Below are positions 1-9,253 of a DNA stretch of 13,326 nucleotides, in pieces (the stretch's first letter is position 1; each line of letters starts with the position of its first letter). Source of the stretch: JBFHNV01 sp041593595 (lineage in GTDB: Bacteria > Pseudomonadota > Gammaproteobacteria > HK1); contig JBFHNV010000164.1 of the NCBI GenBank assembly GCA_041593595.1, forward strand, positions 1-13,326, in the 5' to 3' direction. The notes under the pieces were generated by a model that saw nothing but the letters and a program-made list of their open reading frames with translations, did not search any database and was not told the origin of the DNA. The position numbers and the translations under genes were made by a program.

Positions 1-1
1 C

Positions 2-454
2 GCGCCCGCCCGCGGCACGTGGCTGATGCTTGCGCTGGCTATCGGCATCGTCGCGACGTCGGACGCGGCGGCGGCCGGGCTGGTGTCGACGCTGCGCGAC
101 TACGGACGCTTCGGCGCCTTCATCGCCCTCATCGAGCGCGCCAACCTCGCGCGGGCGCTGGACACGGAGGGGCCTTATACCCTGCTCGCGCCGGAGAAGG
201 TCCCCGCGACGCTCGCGCCCGAGAGCCCCGAGGCCGCGGCGCGGCTGGTGCGCCACCACCTGCTGGACGGCACCGTGAGCCTGCGCGAGCTGCGGCGCGA
301 GCGCCCTCGCGCCACCTCCGGTGGGCATCGCCTGGAGTTCGTGGACATGAGCGGCGCGGTGCTCGTGGACAACCGCTGGATCCTCCAGGGCGACATTCCC
401 GCCGACAACGGCCTCATCCACATCATCACCGAGGCGCTCGACCCGCGCCCGTGA
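2..454 (+). CDS. Small exported fasciclin (FAS1) domain protein, probably 5'-partial
   Basis: The frame is open to the left edge. The first in-window ATG is at 26 (142 codons to the TGA at 452-454), but the hydrophobic stretch after it (LALAIGIVA, then an AAAA-G cleavage-like site near residue 17) lacks a basic n-region. An Arg lies just upstream, so the true start is probably outside the window. Counting from the ATG at 26, a single short FAS1 domain fills the rest: GPYTLLAP near residues 49-56 (the H1-like box), RHHLLDGTVSLREL near 76-89, and ILQGDIPADNGLIHII near 119-134 (the H2 box). FAS1 domains are extracellular or periplasmic adhesion and ligand-binding folds; no specific role can be given here. 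The protein has one domain only, with a shortened segment after the H1 box. It converges on pepN with a 40-bp gap. The family call is fairly firm, the start is not. Confidence 0.75.
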   Translation, partial: APARGTWLMLALAIGIVATSDAAAAGLVSTLRDYGRFGAFIALIERANLARALDTEGPYTLLAPEKVPATLAPESPEAAARLVRHHLLDGTVSLRELRRERPRATSGGHRLEFVDMSGAVLVDNRWILQGDIPADNGLIHIITEALDPRP

Positions 455-470
455 CGGGCGGCGCCGCGCC

Positions 471-486
471 GGCGCAAGAGAGCGCC
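471..486. terminator. Weak stem-loop between convergent fasciclin gene and pepN
   Basis: GGCGC (471-475) and GCGCC (482-486) form a 5-bp inverted repeat with an AAGAGA loop in the 40-bp gap between the two convergent stop codons. There is no T-run on either side. The position suits a bidirectional terminator, but a 5-bp GC repeat is expected often by chance in DNA of this composition. Confidence 0.2.
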
Positions 487-494
487 ACGAGCTC

Positions 495-3128
495 TCAGGC
501 CAGGGTCTTCGACGCCACCTCGTAGCAGTCTCGCGACAGGCCCCGCGCGGCCAGCACCCGCTCCAGGGACTCGCGCATCAGGGCCTGGCGGTCGTCGTCG
601 AATCGCCGCCAGCGGCTGAATGCGCCGAGCAGGCGCGCAGCCACCTGCGGGTTCGCCGGGTCGATGGCAATGACCTGGTCGGCGGCGAAGCGGTAGCCGG
701 AACCGTCGGCGGCGTGGAAGCGCACCTGATTGGCCTGGCAGAACGCGCCGATGAGGGCGCGCACCCGGTTCGGGTTGCGGACGTCGAAGCCAGGATGCTC
801 CAGCAAGGCGCGCACCCGCTGCAGCGTGTCCGGCAGGTGGGCGCTGGCCTGGGCGGTGAACCACTTGTCCAGCACCAGGGGGTCGTCACGCCAGCGCTCC
901 TCGAACAGGGACAGGGCGTCGCCGCGCTCGGGCGTGTCGCTGTTGGCGAGCATGTGCAGCGCCGCCAGCTGGTCGGTCATGTTGTCGGCGTTCTCGAGCT
1001 GTGCCATGCACACGCGACGCACCTCCGGGTCCTCGAGCTCCATCAGGAACCCGAGACACAGGTTCTTGAGCGCGCGCCGGCCCACCTCGCGGGGAGTGAA
1101 CGCGTAGGGCGCGTTGGCCTGGTGCTCCATCATCACCCGCTGGAAGCGCTCCTGCAGCTCCCAGGCGAGGCTGCGGCGCAGCGTCTGGCGGGCCTCGTGG
1201 ATGGCGTCCACGTCCACCCGCGGCATCTGGTCCGCCACGTAGCTCTCCGAAGGCAGCGTCAGTGCCTCGGCGATGAGCGCCTTGTCGCTTTCGTGATCCT
1301 CGAGCGTGCGTGCGAAGGCCTCCACGAAGGCCGCGGGCATGACGCGCTCGTGGCCGCCGGCGAGGCTTCCGGCCAGCTCGATGATGAGGCGCAGTGCGAA
1401 GGTCTGGGCCGCGTCCCAGCGGTTGAAGGGATCGTCGTCGCGGCTCATGAGGAAGGCGAGCTCCTCGTCGCCGCGGTCCACCTGAATCTTCACCGGCGCC
1501 GAGAAGCCGCGACCCAGGGACAGCACGGGTGCCTCGGCAACGCTCTCGAAAACCGCCTCGCCCTGCCGCTCCTTCAGGTGCAGGACGTCGCCCTGCATGT
1601 GCGCACCCTGCACGCGGGCCGTCACGGGGCGCCCGGCGGCGTCCAGCAGGGCGAGCTTGAGCGGAATGTGGAAGGGCGCCTTGTCCTGCTGTCCGGGCGT
1701 CGGCGGGCAGTCCTGCTCGAGCGTCACGCGGAATGTCCCGGCGGTCCCGTCGTGGTGGGTGCGCACGTGCACCACGGGCGTGCCCGCCTGGGTGTACCAG
1801 AGCCGGAACTGGCCGAGATCCACGCCGTTCGCGTCCTCCATGGCGCACACGAAGTCCTCGGTGGTGACCGCCTGGCCGTCGTGGCGCTCGAAGTACAGTC
1901 GCATGCCCTTCTTGAAGCCGTCGTCGCCGAGGATGGTGTGCATCATGCGGATCACCTCGGCGCCCTTGTTGTACACGGTGACGGTGTAGAAGTTGCTGAT
2001 CTCGATGTAGGAGTCGGGCCGCACCGGGTGTGCCATGGGGCCCGCGTCCTCCGCGAACTGGTGCGAGCGCAGGATGCGCACGTCCTGAATGCGCTTGACC
2101 GCGCGCGAGCCCACGTCGCTCGAGAACTCCTGGTCCCGGAACACCGTGAGCCCCTCCTTCAGGCTCAGCTGGAACCAGTCCCGGCAGGTGACCCGGTTGC
2201 CGGTCCAGTTGTGGAAGTATTCGTGGGCGATCACTCCCTCGATGCTGGCGAAGTCCGCGTCGGTGGCGGTGTCCGGGCGCGCCAGCACGTACTTCGAGTT
2301 GAAGACATTGAGCCCCTTGTTCTCCATCGCACCCATGTTGAAGTCGTCCACCGCGACGATCATGTAGGTGTCCAGGTCGTACTCGAGTCCGTACACCTCC
2401 TCGTCCCAGCGCATGGCCTTCTTCAGCGACTCCATGGCGTGAGCGCAACGGTCGCGGTTGTGGTGCTCCACGTAGATGTGCAGTGCCACCTCGCGCCCGC
2501 TGCGGGTCACGAAGCGGTCCTCCACACGCGCGAGATCCCCGGCCACCAGGGCGAACAGGTAGGTCGGCTTGGGGAAGGGATCGTGCCAGGTGACCGCGTG
2601 GCGCCCGCCCTCCAGCGCCACGCGCTCGACGGCGTCGCCGTTGGACAGCAGCACCGGGTAGCGCTTCGCGTCGGCGGTGATGGTGGTGGTGAACACGGTC
2701 ATCACGTCCGGGCGGTCGAGAAACCAGGTGATGCGCCGGAACCCTTCTGCCTCACACTGGGTGCAAAAGGTGTCGGCGGAGCGGTACAGACCCTCGAGGG
2801 CAGTGTTGTCCTGCGGGCGCAGGCGTGTCTCGAGCTCGAGGGTGAAGGCGTCAGGCACGCGGCGCAGGGTGAGGTGCTCGTCGGTTAGCGCGAGGCGGCG
2901 CGCCGGCACTGCGCTGCCGTCGATGTGCGCCGAAACGAGGGGCAGCCGGTGGCCATCGAGCACCAGGTCCTGCGCCCGGGCTGCCTGCGGGTTGCGCCGC
3001 ACCGCGAGGGTGGAGCGCACGCCCGTCTCCTCGTGCCCCAGATCGAAGCGCAGGTGGACGCTGTCCACCAGGAACGGCGGGGGCGCGTAATCCTCCAGGC
3101 GGGTGAAGACGGGGCTCGGGGCGGTCAT
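495..3128 (-). CDS. pepN: Aminopeptidase N (M1 zinc metallopeptidase)
   Basis: 877 residues, close to the roughly 870 of E. coli PepN. It is a cytosolic zinc exopeptidase that removes N-terminal residues from peptides in the late steps of protein turnover. The M1 hallmarks are all present: the exopeptidase motif GAMEN (residues 266-270), the zinc site HEYFH (302-306) with the third ligand Glu325 eighteen residues later, and the transition-state Tyr386 in TVYNKGAEV. Each is shifted by five residues from the E. coli positions. The first quarter is the beta-rich N-terminal domain and the part after about residue 550 is the helical C-terminal domain. The ATG at 3128 was chosen because MTAPSPVFTRLEDY matches the family N-terminus; the open frame upstream to 3311 is low-complexity Arg/Pro sequence that runs into darP. 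The Shine-Dalgarno is weak. The gene is divergent from darP and convergent with the fasciclin gene, so it is probably transcribed alone. No damage is seen. Confidence 0.97.
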   Translation of the reverse strand: MTAPSPVFTRLEDYAPPPFLVDSVHLRFDLGHEETGVRSTLAVRRNPQAARAQDLVLDGHRLPLVSAHIDGSAVPARRLALTDEHLTLRRVPDAFTLELETRLRPQDNTALEGLYRSADTFCTQCEAEGFRRITWFLDRPDVMTVFTTTITADAKRYPVLLSNGDAVERVALEGGRHAVTWHDPFPKPTYLFALVAGDLARVEDRFVTRSGREVALHIYVEHHNRDRCAHAMESLKKAMRWDEEVYGLEYDLDTYMIVAVDDFNMGAMENKGLNVFNSKYVLARPDTATDADFASIEGVIAHEYFHNWTGNRVTCRDWFQLSLKEGLTVFRDQEFSSDVGSRAVKRIQDVRILRSHQFAEDAGPMAHPVRPDSYIEISNFYTVTVYNKGAEVIRMMHTILGDDGFKKGMRLYFERHDGQAVTTEDFVCAMEDANGVDLGQFRLWYTQAGTPVVHVRTHHDGTAGTFRVTLEQDCPPTPGQQDKAPFHIPLKLALLDAAGRPVTARVQGAHMQGDVLHLKERQGEAVFESVAEAPVLSLGRGFSAPVKIQVDRGDEELAFLMSRDDDPFNRWDAAQTFALRLIIELAGSLAGGHERVMPAAFVEAFARTLEDHESDKALIAEALTLPSESYVADQMPRVDVDAIHEARQTLRRSLAWELQERFQRVMMEHQANAPYAFTPREVGRRALKNLCLGFLMELEDPEVRRVCMAQLENADNMTDQLAALHMLANSDTPERGDALSLFEERWRDDPLVLDKWFTAQASAHLPDTLQRVRALLEHPGFDVRNPNRVRALIGAFCQANQVRFHAADGSGYRFAADQVIAIDPANPQVAARLLGAFSRWRRFDDDRQALMRESLERVLAARGLSRDCYEVASKTLA

Positions 3129-3155
3129 GGCGGCGGTCCGTACGTGAGGCGGCGC

Positions 3156-3161
3156 AGTATC
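3156..3161 (-). promoter_or_regulatory. pepN: Candidate -10 box for pepN
   Basis: Read on the minus strand this is GATACT (four of six matches to TATAAT), about 28 nt upstream of the pepN ATG in an otherwise almost AT-free stretch. No convincing -35 element is visible. It was picked mainly by position and composition. Confidence 0.25.
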
Positions 3162-3192
3162 GGCGCGGCGCGCCGGGCCCGGCGGCGGCGCG

Positions 3193-3219
3193 ACGTGCCG
3201 CGGCGCACGGCCGGCACGT
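3193..3219. promoter_or_regulatory. Perfect 8-bp dyad in the pepN-darP divergent region (possible operator)
   Basis: ACGTGCCG (3193-3200) and its exact reverse complement CGGCACGT (3212-3219) flank 11 bp. The right arm touches a darP-oriented candidate -10 box, TAGACT (3219-3224). A dyad with about two helical turns between arm centres, inside a 122-bp divergent promoter region, is the usual geometry of a dimeric repressor site. No known regulator consensus is recognised. A separate 14-bp palindrome, CGCCGGGCCCGGCG, lies at 3171-3184. Confidence 0.3.
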
Positions 3220-3250
3220 AGACTGCGCTCGATGCCAGGATCGCGACTCG

Positions 3251-3769
3251 ATGGACCCTGAACACTACGACGACGACGGCGATCCGTCAGCGCCCGCGAG
3301 CAAGTCGGCACGCAAGCGCGCGCACCGCTCGCTGCAAGAGCTGGGTGATGCGCTGCTCTCGCTCAGCCCGGGCGAGCTCGAACGGGTGCCGCTGGACGAG
3401 AACCTGCGCGCCGCGGTGGAGGGCGGGCGCGCGCTGCGCAAGGGCGCGCGGGCCCGCCACGTGCGCCACCTGGGCAACCTGCTGGCGCGGGGCGATGCGC
3501 AGCCGGTGCGCGAGGCGGTGGAGGGCCTGCGCCACGCCGGCGCGCGGGAGGCGGCACGGCTGCACCGGCTCGAGCGCTGGCGCGAGCGCCTCCTGACGGA
3601 GGGCGACGAGGCGGTGGGAGAGCTGGCGGCCGCTCATCCGGGGCTCGACCGGCCGCGGCTGCGCGCGCTGGTGCGCGCCGCCAGGGACGAGCAGACCCGC
3701 GGCGCGCCGCCGCGCCGCTTCCGGGAGCTGCTGCGGTTCCTGCGCGAGCTGGAGGAGGGCACCGCCTGA
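3251..3769 (+). CDS. darP: DarP (YjgA) family 50S ribosome assembly factor
   Basis: 172 residues, normal for this family. DarP (formerly YjgA) binds late 50S precursors and helps the peptidyl-transferase region mature. The sequence shows the family layout: an acidic N-terminal tail (residues 1-12), then SKSARKRAHRSLQELGDALLSLSP, then LERVPLDENLRAAV, then an Arg-rich helix ending in RHLGNLLA, and a second helical half ending in RFLRELEEG. It is very basic and helical, with no signal peptide or membrane segment. The ATG at 3251 has an AGGA at 3237-3240. The stop TGA (3767-3769) shares its A with the next ATG, so darP and the following lipoprotein gene are probably co-transcribed and coupled. 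In E. coli yjgA lies beside pmbA, which is not seen here. Confidence 0.87.
   Translation: MDPEHYDDDGDPSAPASKSARKRAHRSLQELGDALLSLSPGELERVPLDENLRAAVEGGRALRKGARARHVRHLGNLLARGDAQPVREAVEGLRHAGAREAARLHRLERWRERLLTEGDEAVGELAAAHPGLDRPRLRALVRAARDEQTRGAPPRRFRELLRFLRELEEGTA
3751..3759 (+). promoter_or_regulatory. Strong Shine-Dalgarno inside the end of darP
   Basis: GGAGGAGGG ends nine nt before the ATG at 3769. It is one of the strongest ribosome-binding sites in the window, and it favours that ATG over the in-frame ATG at 3784, which lacks one. It supports translational coupling of the AttH/CrtC-like lipoprotein to darP. Confidence 0.6.
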
Positions 3770-4947
3770 TGCCCGGCCCCGACATGGCGCGCCGCGCCGT
3801 GGGCAACTGCTGCGCCGTCTGGGCGCTGCTGATCGCCGCGGCCCTGGGCGGCTGCGGCGACGGGGCACCGGTGGCGGGGCAGCCCGCCGGCGCCCGCGGC
3901 GACGGATCGCCGGTGTCCGCGGTCATGTCCTCCCCGGCCACGGACGGCTACGCCCGTGCCACGCGACCCGGCAGCCTCGAATTCCCCCGGGACCACGGGC
4001 CCCACCCGGACTTCCGCAGCGAATGGTGGTACTTCACGGGAAACCTGGCGGCCCCGGACGGCCGCCCCTTCGGCTTCCAGCTCACCCTGTTCCGCTTCGC
4101 CCTGAGCCCCGACGCCCCTGTGCGCGCCTCGCCGCTCGCGACGCGCCAGGCCTGGATGGGCCACTTCGCCGTCACCGACGTGGCCGCGGGGCGCTTCCAC
4201 GCCTTCGAGCGCTTCGCGCGCGGCGCGGCCGGCCTGGCCGGCGCCCGGGCGCTGCCCCTCGCGGTATGGCTGGAGGACTGGCGGGTGGACGCGGCCCCGG
4301 GCGTCGGTGCCGAGCCCTTTCCACTGCACCTCGCGGCGGCCGACGGCGCGGTGGCGCTGGAACTGGAGCTGTCCCCGGGCCATCCCCGGGTGCTTCAGGG
4401 CGATGCGGGCCTGAGCCGCAAGAGCGCCGAGCCGGGCAACGCGTCGTATTACTACTCCTACACGCGGCTGCCGGCGCGGGGCCGGGTAACCACCCCCGAC
4501 GGGCGCTTCCAGGTGACCGGCAGCGCCTGGATGGACCGCGAGTGGAGCACCAGCGCGCTGGCGGCGGACCAGACGGGCTGGGACTGGTTCGCGCTGCAGC
4601 TCGACGACGGTCGCGACGTGATGTTCTACCGCCTGCGCGACGAGCGCGGCGGCATGCACCCGTTCAGCGCGGGCGTGGTGGCGGACGCGGGCGGGGCGCG
4701 CCAGCGCCTCGCGGCGGGCGACGTGCGCCTCGAGGCGCTGGAGCACTGGACCAGCCCGCGCGGCGGGCGCTACCCGGTGGCGTGGCGGCTCGAGACCGGC
4801 ACGCTGGACCTCACCCTGCGCGCCCGCATCCCGGACCAGGAGCACCGCGGCAGCATCCGCTACTGGGAGGGCGCCGTGGCGGTGACCGGCCGCGACGCGG
4901 ACCGGCCCGTGGCGGGCGTGGGTTACCTGGAGATGACCGCGTACTGA
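3769..4947 (+). CDS. AttH/CrtC-family lipocalin-like lipoprotein
   Basis: 392 residues. The N-terminus is basic (MARR), then hydrophobic, ending in a lipobox LGGC with Cys29, so the product should be a lipid-anchored envelope protein. It then has the hallmarks of the family that includes AttH and carotenoid 1,2-hydratase (CrtC), two tandem lipocalin-like beta barrels: RSEWWYFTG (residues 83-91), GFQLTLFRFAL (about 101-111), MDREWSTS (255-262) followed by GWDWFALQLDDGRD, and a C-terminal GVGYLEMTAY. AttH-type proteins often accompany an ABC exporter (ATPase plus FtsX-like permease); none is adjacent here. No other carotenoid gene is present, so a CrtC reaction on carotenoids is not supported. 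It starts on the A of the darP stop codon. The family is firm; the substrate is unknown and is probably a hydrophobic or lipid-like molecule by analogy. Confidence 0.88.
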   Translation: MPGPDMARRAVGNCCAVWALLIAAALGGCGDGAPVAGQPAGARGDGSPVSAVMSSPATDGYARATRPGSLEFPRDHGPHPDFRSEWWYFTGNLAAPDGRPFGFQLTLFRFALSPDAPVRASPLATRQAWMGHFAVTDVAAGRFHAFERFARGAAGLAGARALPLAVWLEDWRVDAAPGVGAEPFPLHLAAADGAVALELELSPGHPRVLQGDAGLSRKSAEPGNASYYYSYTRLPARGRVTTPDGRFQVTGSAWMDREWSTSALAADQTGWDWFALQLDDGRDVMFYRLRDERGGMHPFSAGVVADAGGARQRLAAGDVRLEALEHWTSPRGGRYPVAWRLETGTLDLTLRARIPDQEHRGSIRYWEGAVAVTGRDADRPVAGVGYLEMTAY

Positions 4948-4965
4948 GCGGCCGGCGGCGGTCCG

Positions 4966-4999
4966 GGCCGCGCGCCGATGCCGGTGGCGGCGCGCGGCC
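4966..4999 (+). terminator. Perfect 12-bp GC hairpin between the AttH-like gene and pyrG
   Basis: GGCCGCGCGCCG (4966-4977) and CGGCGCGCGGCC (4988-4999) are exact reverse complements separated by a 10-nt loop. It begins 18 nt after the lipoprotein stop and ends just before the candidate pyrG promoter, the place for a terminator. No T-run follows, so it is not a classical intrinsic terminator. It may instead stabilise the 3' end or insulate pyrG. The stem itself is certain, the role is inferred. Confidence 0.45.
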
Positions 5000-5004
5000 G
5001 CGCC

Positions 5005-5033
5005 TGTCCATCCCCCGGGCATCCCGGTATCAT
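5005..5033 (+). promoter_or_regulatory. pyrG: Candidate sigma70 promoter for pyrG operon
   Basis: TGTCCA (5005-5010; three of six matches to TTGACA), a 17-bp spacer, then TATCAT (5028-5033; five of six matches to TATAAT). The predicted start near 5040 leaves a leader of about 43 nt, with AAGGA at 5073-5077 five nt before the pyrG ATG. It is the best promoter-like pair in the window and sits at the head of the housekeeping run. No pyrimidine-type reiterative start tract of G or T is seen. Confidence 0.45.
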
Positions 5034-5082
5034 GACCACCCGTCCCGGACCCCGTTTCAAGGCGGTCCGAAGAAGGAACCGG

Positions 5083-6738
<1,656 letters not shown>

Positions 6739-6740
6739 CC

Positions 6741-7601
6741 GTGGATCTGTGCGGGTTCCGGGCGGGGCTCGAGCACCCGCTGTTCCTGATCGCGGGTCCG
6801 TGCGTCATCGAGTCCGAGGCGCTGGCGCTCGAGACCTCCTCGGCGCTCAAGGACATGGCGTCGCGCGCCGGCGTGCCGTTCATCTACAAGTCCTCCTTCG
6901 ACAAGGCGAACCGCAGCTCGGCCGCGAGCTATCGCGGCCCGGGCATGGAGGAGGGGCTGCGCATCCTCGAGCGTGTGCGCCGCGAGGTAAGTGTGCCGGT
7001 GCTCACCGACGTGCACGAGGACACGCCCATGGACGAGGTGGCCGAGGTGGTGGACGTGCTGCAGACGCCCGCCTTCCTGTGCCGCCAGACCAACTTCATC
7101 CAGCGCGTTGCCGCGGCGGGCCGGCCCGTGAACATCAAGAAGGGCCAGTTTCTCGCGCCGTGGGACATGGTCAACGTGGTGGACAAGGCGCGCGCCGCGG
7201 GCAATCGCCAGATCATGGTGTGCGAGCGCGGCGCGAGCTTCGGCTACAACTACCTGGTGTCCGACATGCGCGGGCTCGCCGTGATGCGCGAGACCGGCTG
7301 CCCGGTGGTGTTCGACGCCACCCACTCGGTGCAGATGCCGGGTGGGCAGGGCACCTCGTCGGGCGGGCAGCGCGAGTTCGTGCCGGTGCTCGCGCGGGCC
7401 GCGGTGGCCGCGGGGGTGGCGGGCCTGTTCATGGAGACCCACCCGCAGCCGGAGCAGGCGCTGAGCGACGGCCCCAATGCCTGGCCGCTCGGGCGCATGG
7501 AGGGGCTGCTGGAGACGCTGGCGGCCATCGACCGCGAGGTGAAGTCCCGGGGCTTCGACGAGCAACGCCTGGACGCGGCGGCCGAGCGCTTGCGGGCATG
7601 A
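6741..7601 (+). CDS. kdsA: 3-deoxy-D-manno-octulosonate-8-phosphate synthase, metal-dependent class
   Basis: 286 residues (284 in E. coli). It condenses phosphoenolpyruvate with arabinose 5-phosphate to Kdo-8-phosphate for lipopolysaccharide inner core. The motifs LIAGPCVIESE, KSSFDKANRSS, AFLCRQTN, NIKKGQFLAPWDM and THSVQMPGG are plain. The four ligands of the metal-dependent class (Aquifex Cys11, His185, Glu222, Asp233) are all present at Cys21, His195, Glu232 and Asp243, with identical spacing. The E. coli-type metal-independent enzyme has Asn in place of that Cys. The start is a GTG two nt after the pyrG stop; no ATG is near the family N-terminus, and the Shine-Dalgarno is weak, which suggests coupling to pyrG. 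The stop overlaps the eno start by four nt (ATGA). The PEP it uses is made by the next gene's product. Confidence 0.96.
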   Translation: MDLCGFRAGLEHPLFLIAGPCVIESEALALETSSALKDMASRAGVPFIYKSSFDKANRSSAASYRGPGMEEGLRILERVRREVSVPVLTDVHEDTPMDEVAEVVDVLQTPAFLCRQTNFIQRVAAAGRPVNIKKGQFLAPWDMVNVVDKARAAGNRQIMVCERGASFGYNYLVSDMRGLAVMRETGCPVVFDATHSVQMPGGQGTSSGGQREFVPVLARAAVAAGVAGLFMETHPQPEQALSDGPNAWPLGRMEGLLETLAAIDREVKSRGFDEQRLDAAAERLRA

Positions 7602-8893
7602 GCGCGACCACCGTCAAGGACATCGTCGCGCGCGAGGTGCTCGACTCGCGGGGCAACCCCACTATCGAGGCGGACGTGCTGCTGGAGGGCGGGGCGCTGG
7701 GCCGCGGGGTGGCGCCCTCGGGCGCCTCCACCGGGGCGCGCGAGGCGCTGGAGCTGCGCGACGGCAACGCGGACCGTTACCTGGGCAAGGGCGTGACGAA
7801 GGCCGTGCGCAACGTGCAGGATCGCATCCGCGCCGCGCTCACCGGCATGGATGCGAGCGACCAGCAGGCCCTGGACGCGCGCATGATCGAGCTGGACGGC
7901 ACGGAGAACAAGTCGAGCCTGGGGGCCAACGCGATCCTCGCGGTTTCGCTCGGCTGCGCACGGGCGGCGGCCCGCGCCCGCGGCCAGTCCCTGTTCGAGT
8001 ACCTGGGCGGCGACGGCCCGTTCACGATGCCGGTGCCGATGATGAACATCGTCAACGGCGGCGCCCACGCGGACAACAGCGTGGACCTGCAGGAGTTCAT
8101 GATCGTGCCGTCCGGTGCAGGGTCGTTGCGCGAGGCGGTGCGGGTGGGCGCGGAGATCTTCCACACGCTCAAACGCGTGCTGTCCGGGCGCGGATTGAGC
8201 ACCGCGGTGGGCGACGAGGGCGGGTTCGCGCCGGACCTCGAATCCAATGAGTCGGCCATCGAGGCGATCCTCGAGGCCGTCGGCGAGGCCGGCTACACGG
8301 CGGGGCGCGACGTGCACCTCGCGCTGGACGTGGCGAGCTCGGAGTTCTACGAGGGCGGGCGTTATCACCTGAAGAGCGAGGGGCGAAGCCTCGACGCGGC
8401 GGGTTTCGCCGAGCTGCTCGCGGACTGGGTGGCGCGCTATCCCATCGTGTCCATCGAGGACGGCATGGCCGAGGACGACTGGGCGGGGTGGCGGCTGCTC
8501 ACACAGAAGGTAGGCGATCGCTGCCAGCTCGTGGGGGACGATCTGTTCGTCACCAACCCGACGATCATCGCCCGCGGCATCGAGGAGCATGTCGCCAACG
8601 CGGTGCTGATCAAGCTCAACCAGATCGGCACCCTGAGCGAGACCCTCGAGGCCATCGATCTCTGCCGGAAGGGGCGGTACGCGTTCGTCATCTCGCACCG
8701 CTCCGGCGAGACCGAGGACACCACCATCGCGGATCTCGCGGTGGCCACCAGCGCCGGGCAGATCAAGACCGGCTCGCTGTCGCGCTCCGACCGCGTCGCG
8801 AAGTACAACCGGCTGATCCGCATCGAGGAACGCCTGAGCGCGAAGGACGCCTGCCGCTACCCGGGCCTCGCCTCCTTCGCGGGCACGGGCTGA
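7598..8893 (+). CDS. eno: Enolase
   Basis: 431 residues (432 in E. coli). It interconverts 2-phosphoglycerate and phosphoenolpyruvate in glycolysis and gluconeogenesis, and in many bacteria it is also part of the RNA degradosome. Visible motifs are REVLDSRGNPT near the start, the mobile loop PSGASTGAREALELRDG, the Mg2+ ligands Asp244 (ALDVASSEF), Glu287 (SIEDGM) and Asp314 (VGDDLFVTN), the catalytic Lys339 (LIKLNQIGT), the ISHRSGETED signature and Lys390 (GQIKTGS). The ATG overlaps the kdsA stop (ATGA) with no strong Shine-Dalgarno, so translation is probably coupled. ftsB begins one base after its stop. The C-terminus is slightly different from E. coli (ends CRYPGLASFAGTG). Intact. Confidence 0.98.
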   Translation: MSATTVKDIVAREVLDSRGNPTIEADVLLEGGALGRGVAPSGASTGAREALELRDGNADRYLGKGVTKAVRNVQDRIRAALTGMDASDQQALDARMIELDGTENKSSLGANAILAVSLGCARAAARARGQSLFEYLGGDGPFTMPVPMMNIVNGGAHADNSVDLQEFMIVPSGAGSLREAVRVGAEIFHTLKRVLSGRGLSTAVGDEGGFAPDLESNESAIEAILEAVGEAGYTAGRDVHLALDVASSEFYEGGRYHLKSEGRSLDAAGFAELLADWVARYPIVSIEDGMAEDDWAGWRLLTQKVGDRCQLVGDDLFVTNPTIIARGIEEHVANAVLIKLNQIGTLSETLEAIDLCRKGRYAFVISHRSGETEDTTIADLAVATSAGQIKTGSLSRSDRVAKYNRLIRIEERLSAKDACRYPGLASFAGTG

Positions 8894-8894
8894 G

Positions 8895-9167
8895 ATGCGC
8901 CTGCTCGTCGCGGTGCTGGCGGCCTTCATCGTGGCGGTGCAGTACCGCATCTGGGTGGGCGAGGACAGCCTGGCGGACGTGTGGCGCCTGGAGCTCGCGG
9001 TGCAGGCGCAGCGTGCGCAGAACGAGGCCCTCGCCGAGAGGAACGCGCAGCTCGCCGCCGAGGTGCGCGATCTCAAGGAGGGGCTGGACGCCGTCGAGGC
9101 GCGGGCCCGCGACGAGCTGGGCATGGTCCGCAAGGACGAGACCCTGTACCAGTTCAGCGACCGCTGA
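8895..9167 (+). CDS. ftsB: Cell division protein FtsB
   Basis: 90 residues (103 in E. coli, which has a longer C-terminal tail). It is a bitopic inner-membrane protein that forms the FtsQLB complex and passes the constriction signal to FtsWI. A single membrane helix spans about residues 2-20 (LLVAVLAAFIVAVQYRIW), followed by a periplasmic coiled coil at about 28-65 (QAQRAQNEALAERNAQLAAEV), then the conserved ARDELGMVRKDETLYQF (about 71-87), which matches the FtsB CCD segment. The ATG follows the eno stop by one base. eno-ftsB-ispD is a common gammaproteobacterial order, which supports the call for such a short protein. Confidence 0.94.
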   Translation: MRLLVAVLAAFIVAVQYRIWVGEDSLADVWRLELAVQAQRAQNEALAERNAQLAAEVRDLKEGLDAVEARARDELGMVRKDETLYQFSDR

Positions 9168-9253
9168 GAGGTCGTGGATCGATCGCCCGCCGTCGCGAGC
9201 CGTCCGCAAGGCGTCGCAGCAGGCGCGGTGACTGATTCACGAGCGGCGATCCT

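Noticed and set aside
714..2888. Open plus-strand frame of 724 codons antisense to pepN
   Set aside because: The product is Val/His/Leu/Gly-rich with no domain, while the minus strand has complete PepN catalytic motifs. Long antisense frames are expected in DNA this GC-rich.
3769..4947. Carotenoid 1,2-hydratase (crtC) of a photosynthetic gene cluster
   Set aside because: It has a lipobox and no other carotenoid or photosynthesis gene is near; only the broad AttH/CrtC fold is supported.
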